A stretch of DNA of 64,000 nt from Bacteroidales bacterium (GTDB lineage Bacteria; Bacteroidota; Bacteroidia; Bacteroidales; JAQUTK01), in NCBI GenBank assembly GCA_028709785.1, contig JAQUTK010000019.1:1-64000 (forward strand). The letters run 5' to 3'. The translations under genes and the position numbers were made by a program. Shown piece by piece: positions 60,834 through 64,000 of the stretch (positions are counted from its first letter, which is position 1; each line of letters opens with the position of its first letter). The notes below the pieces were generated by a model. It saw only the letters and a list, made by a program, of their open reading frames with translations, ran no database searches and had not been told where the DNA came from.

Positions 60834-61880
60834 ATGGCAATTATGAATTTTGGAGGGGTAGAAGAACAAGTCGCTACCCGTGAAGAATTTCCACTCGAGA
60901 AAGCTCGTGAAGTATTGAAAGACGAAGTGATCGCAATCATCGGTTACGGTGTACAGGGTCCCGGTCAGTCTCTCAACCTCAAGGACAACGGATTCAATGT
61001 GATCGTTGGTCAACGTAAAGAGTCCAAGACATGGGACAAAGCCATCGCTGACGGATGGGTGCCGGGAGAGACTCTCTTCGAGATTGAAGAAGCCTGCCAG
61101 CGTGCTACGATTATCCAGTACCTCTTGTCTGATGCAGCACAGATCGCTGTATGGCCTACTATCAAGAAATACCTGACCCCGGGCAAAGCCCTCTATTTCT
61201 CTCACGGTTTCGCCATCACTTACAAAGAACGTACCGGTATCATTCCTCCGGCAGACGTCGATGTGATCCTCTGCGCACCTAAAGGTTCGGGTACATCTCT
61301 TCGCCGCATGTTCCTGCAAGGTCGCGGACTGAATTCCTCTTATGCAGTATTCCAGGATGCTACAGGCAGAGCTTTGGAACGTACCATCGCATTAGGGATC
61401 GGTATCGGATCCGGTTACCTCTTTGAGACCACCTTCAAACGTGAAGTCTACTCAGACCTTACCGGCGAACGCGGTACCTTGATGGGTGCTATCCAGGGAC
61501 TCCTTCTCGCACAGTACGAGACACTCCGTGAAAACGGTCACACCCCATCCGAAGCCTTTAATGAAACAGTAGAAGAGCTGACTCAGTCACTCATGCCACT
61601 GTTTGCAGAAAACGGAATGGACTGGATGTACGCCAACTGTTCAACTACCGCACAACGCGGTGCATTGGATTGGATGGGCCCGTTCCACGATGCTACCAAA
61701 CCTGTATTCCAGAAGCTCTATGCAGAAGTAGCCTGTGGCAACGAAGCACAACGCTCTATCGACACCAATTCCAAGCCCGATTACCGCGCCGGACTGGATG
61801 CTGAACTCAAAGCCCTTCACGATAGCGAGATGTGGCGTACAGGAGCCGTTGTACGTAAGTTGAGACCGGAAAACAACTAA
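60834..61880 (+). CDS. ilvC: ketol-acid reductoisomerase (class I)
   Basis: The 348-residue enzyme isomerises and reduces acetolactate or acetohydroxybutyrate with NAD(P)H. It has the Rossmann motif IIGYGVQGPGQSLNL, HGFAI, APKGSGTSLRR and the metal-binding DLTGERGTLMGAIQG. The short class I C-terminal knot domain is present. It ends the ilv operon. MAIMNF offers two possible starts three codons apart. Confidence 0.97.
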   Translation: MAIMNFGGVEEQVATREEFPLEKAREVLKDEVIAIIGYGVQGPGQSLNLKDNGFNVIVGQRKESKTWDKAIADGWVPGETLFEIEEACQRATIIQYLLSDAAQIAVWPTIKKYLTPGKALYFSHGFAITYKERTGIIPPADVDVILCAPKGSGTSLRRMFLQGRGLNSSYAVFQDATGRALERTIALGIGIGSGYLFETTFKREVYSDLTGERGTLMGAIQGLLLAQYETLRENGHTPSEAFNETVEELTQSLMPLFAENGMDWMYANCSTTAQRGALDWMGPFHDATKPVFQKLYAEVACGNEAQRSIDTNSKPDYRAGLDAELKALHDSEMWRTGAVVRKLRPENN

Positions 61881-61896
61881 AATAACTTCCCCAACA

Positions 61897-61932
61897 AAAA
61901 AAGCCTTCTGCAAAAGCAGAGGGCTTTTTTAT
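61897..61932 (+). terminator. terminator of the ilv operon
   Basis: AAAAAAGCC..CTGC (61897-61911) pairs with GCAG..GGCTTTTTT (61916-61930) around an AAAA loop, ending in a T-run. It starts 16 bases after the ilvC stop. Confidence 0.9.
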
Positions 61933-61965
61933 TTCCATATCTTTACGCAATTAAAAAACGAGACT

Positions 61966-62448
61966 ATGATACGACCCGTCACTCTGCAAGATGCCCCCGC
62001 TATTACCTCCATATACAACGAATACGTGGAGCACAGCGTAGCAACCTTTGAAACCGTCCCCGTAAGCGTAGAAACCATGCGCACCCGTATAGCCGAAACA
62101 ATCGAAGCATACCCCTACATCGTCTATGAAACAGAAGGGGAGGTTGTCGCCTACAGTTATGTTCATGCCTGGAAAACCCGAAAAGCCTATGAGTACACCG
62201 CAGAAACCACCATCTTCGTACATCCCGACCATAAACGCAAAGGCATCGGACTTGAATTGGTCCGACAACTCATCGAAGTGTGTCGTCAACGCAACATTCA
62301 CGTATTGATTGCCTGTATCACAGCATCCAACACTGCGAGCGTCATCATGCATGAAAAACTCGGTTTTCAGAAAGTCGCTCACTACCACGAAGTTGGCTGG
62401 AAATTCGACCAATGGCTAGACGTCGCTGACTACCAACTCACCCTCTAA
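61966..62448 (+). CDS. GNAT family N-acetyltransferase (phosphinothricin acetyltransferase-like)
   Basis: The 160-residue protein begins IRPVTLQDAPAITSIYNEYV. The acetyl-CoA loop is HPDHKRKGIGLELVRQLIE, and the later NTASVIMHEKLGFQKVAHYHEVGWKFDQW is typical of the Pat/YncA-like group, which acetylates amino-acid-like amines. The true substrate is unknown. It is a single gene with no clear promoter of its own before the ilv terminator. Confidence 0.88.
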   Translation: MIRPVTLQDAPAITSIYNEYVEHSVATFETVPVSVETMRTRIAETIEAYPYIVYETEGEVVAYSYVHAWKTRKAYEYTAETTIFVHPDHKRKGIGLELVRQLIEVCRQRNIHVLIACITASNTASVIMHEKLGFQKVAHYHEVGWKFDQWLDVADYQLTL

Positions 62449-62559
62449 CCTGCAGTTGCGAGCCTGTTCTTGCATCATTTCTCATTCAATATGATACAAT
62501 TTCTGTGCTTATGAATGAAATATCATTCAAAGATAGGGTGTCCTACGTAGTGATTGTTG

Positions 62560-63017
62560 AAAAGATTGCAAAGCAACGAGCGTTCTTTGAAGGTTGCGAA
62601 GCAACAAGCGCAGCGGCAGCAGCTGAAAGCTGCGATTGTTTTAGGCAGCGATCATTAAGCGAAGCGAAAATGGAGGCAGCTACGCTGCGATTATTGATTC
62701 CGCCTTGTCGTTTCTCACCGGATCAGCAGATTGCGGTGGCAGGGCGTCCGTGGCAACCCCTGTTTGAGCGAAGCGAGTTTGTGGGTTGTCACAGCAAAGC
62801 TTTCGTAGGATGCCCGGGGAGAAATGCAGCCGGAGAGTTTTTTCTTTGCGAACTTATCTTTTTTGCGGAAAAAAAGAAAGTGGGAGAGAGGGAGAGCAGA
62901 ACCAAGAAAGTGTGATATAGTGGGGTGAGCGGAAAAAAAGAAAGTAAGAGCCCTTTGCCGCAAGAGAAAGAAAGATAGGAGTGGGAGAGAATAGGAGAGA
63001 ATAGGAGATAGAGAGAG
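62560..63017. repeat. repeat- and hairpin-rich spacer with a purine-rich tract
   Basis: The first part has several tiny hairpins with 3-base loops: GTTGC-GAA-GCAAC at 62593-62605, GCAGCT-GAA-AGCTGC at 62619-62633 and GCAGC-TAC-GCTGC at 62676-62688. It also has repeated GAAGCGA/AGCGAAG words. From about 62865 to 63017 the plus strand is almost all A and G, with direct copies of AGAATAGGAG. Open frames here have low-complexity products and I do not call them genes. It separates two convergent genes. Confidence 0.6.
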
Positions 63018-63932
63018 TCAGCCTTTCCGCTGTCTCCTGTGTCTCCACAGCTGAAAGCTATTAATCGCATTCTGCCACACGATATAAGCCGCAGGCCCAA
63101 TCGACGCCAACGGATGCAGATACACCTGCGCCATCCAGATTGCCAGGATCGTATTCTTCTGACCCAGTCCCTGTCCCGCAGACACCGCGTCATTGTTATA
63201 CCGTCGTCCCAGAAAGCGTCCCAACCAGAATTGAGCGATACAAATCACTAGTGCTCCCAGCGCGATACTCACCTCCGTCGTATAATCCGGATCCTTTTGC
63301 GAGACCAGAAAGAGCGTCGTCCGTCCCGTCACCACTGTCAGCGCCACCACCCACAGATAATACGAGCCCAGCGACCAGTTGGTCAGTTTGCGATGCACCG
63401 CAGGCAAGAAGAAATAGAGCCCCCACGCCGTCAGCAGTGGGATGATCAACACCGGACCCACCTCCGTCGCGATCCGTGCCACCGAGGTCAGGAACGGCAC
63501 CTCCGTCTGCGCCCCCATAAAAGAGAAGAGGAGTGGAGCAGCCACAGCTACCCCCACACTGCAAAAGATCACATAACTCGTCAGAAAAGCGATGTTACCA
63601 CCCAATAGTCCCGTGATCACTGCCGCCGCCGTAGCCGTCGGTGCCAGCACACAGACCATCGTGCTCTGCGCCACCACCTCGTCATACAACCCCAACACCA
63701 GATAGACCACCACTGCTCCCACCAGCTGAATCCCCAGCAGCCACACATGCAACCGGTTCAGCCGCACCTCCTTCGGCGATAACCGGCAGAAGGTAAGCAG
63801 CAACATCACAAAGATCAGATACGGGATGACCGGAGCCAGCAACGACGTGTAGCGATAAAACAGCGCACCTACAATCATTGCCCCGGGCAGCGACCACTCC
63901 TTGAGCAGCTTCAATAGTTTACCGGCAATCAT
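63018..63932 (-). CDS. BASS-like (bile acid:sodium symporter superfamily) transporter
   Basis: The 304-residue inner-membrane protein has nine or ten transmembrane helices. Hallmarks are VLAPTATAAAVITGLLGGNIAF in the first half and SAGQGLGQKNTILAIWMAQ with P(L)AS near the end, matching the crossover helices of the BASS family. Members carry organic anions with sodium; the substrate cannot be read from the sequence. Its ATG overlaps the stop of an upstream gene by 4 bases. Confidence 0.8.
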   Translation of the reverse strand: MIAGKLLKLLKEWSLPGAMIVGALFYRYTSLLAPVIPYLIFVMLLLTFCRLSPKEVRLNRLHVWLLGIQLVGAVVVYLVLGLYDEVVAQSTMVCVLAPTATAAAVITGLLGGNIAFLTSYVIFCSVGVAVAAPLLFSFMGAQTEVPFLTSVARIATEVGPVLIIPLLTAWGLYFFLPAVHRKLTNWSLGSYYLWVVALTVVTGRTTLFLVSQKDPDYTTEVSIALGALVICIAQFWLGRFLGRRYNNDAVSAGQGLGQKNTILAIWMAQVYLHPLASIGPAAYIVWQNAINSFQLWRHRRQRKG

Positions 63933-64000
63933 CCGACATCCTCCCCTTTGTCTTCCGATAACTGTCCAGTCTTCTTTTCCGGCAGAAGAGCACCTGCCGG
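63929..64000 (-). CDS. C-terminal end of an upstream gene (partial)
   Basis: A minus-strand frame open to the window edge encodes 23 residues (PAGALLPEKKTGQLSEDKG... ) and stops at TGA overlapping the transporter ATG (ATGA). This is the usual sign of an operon partner. The charged tail gives no clue to function. Confidence 0.5.
   Translation of the reverse strand, partial: PAGALLPEKKTGQLSEDKGEDVG

Noticed and set aside
62505-62915. 136-codon plus-strand ORF after the GNAT gene
   Set aside because: Its product is low-complexity and comes from hairpin repeats and a purine tract, so it does not look like a folded protein.

Overview
This window comes from a Bacteroidales chromosome. The closest fit in gene content is the Parabacteroides/Tannerellaceae-Porphyromonadaceae side, but I cannot name a genus. 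The evidence is: promoters that repeatedly match the Bacteroidetes -33 TTG / -7 TAnnTTTG pattern; few Shine-Dalgarno sites; a SecD-SecF fusion; a two-subunit glycine decarboxylase; BspA-type leucine-rich repeat proteins; DUF4296 and DUF4878 lipoproteins; and an acyl-ACP thioesterase inside the ilv operon. No phage, insertion sequence or CRISPR array was found.

Layout. 1-262: end of an rRNA operon (23S tail, 5S, terminator). 352-6036: leftward dksA-like/lspA/DUF4296/unknown genes and ileS. 6240-12608: HU protein, two tandem rhomboid proteases with a membrane EEP-family protein, and secDF. 12762-23832: a long leftward housekeeping stretch (serS, rpmA-rplU, trxB, lolA-like, ftsK, a phosphoethanolamine transferase, a DUF5009 acyltransferase, dnaX). 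23947-29527: divIC/ftsB-like gene, ompH/skp-like gene, pepD, a beta-helix lipoprotein and a secreted EEP protein. 29734-30576: tRNA-Leu(CAG), a 21-base tandem repeat and rubredoxin. 30882-37128: an AT-richer accessory stretch of exported proteins, mostly unknown, with two BspA-type LRR proteins. 37187-40532: a glycyl radical enzyme (probably hydroxyproline dehydratase) and its activase, behind a long structured leader. 40931-48787: cstA, a CotH-family protein with a Met/Gly-rich insert, a copper P-type ATPase, a copper chaperone and a YD-repeat-like secreted protein. 48844-55532: a complete glycine cleavage operon (lplA-gcvT-gcvH-gcvPA-gcvPB-lpdA). 55720-61930: the ilv operon (ilvD-ilvB-ilvN-thioesterase-ilvC). 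61966-64000: a GNAT acetyltransferase, a repeat-rich spacer, a BASS-like transporter and the tail of a gene that leaves the window.

The most interesting finding is upstream of ilvD. A good promoter is followed by a 23-codon leader peptide packed with Leu, Val and Ile codons. Its stop codon overlaps one arm of an antiterminator, whose other arm also forms a U-tailed terminator. This is a complete ribosome-mediated attenuator for branched-chain amino acid synthesis. Other points of interest are the Met-rich CotH protein next to copper export genes with dyad-overlapped promoters, the HypD-like enzyme with its unidentified leader, a 42-base near-perfect palindrome, and the in-frame seven-codon repeat near the tRNA.

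All calls come from reading the sequence and from family knowledge. No database search was run.
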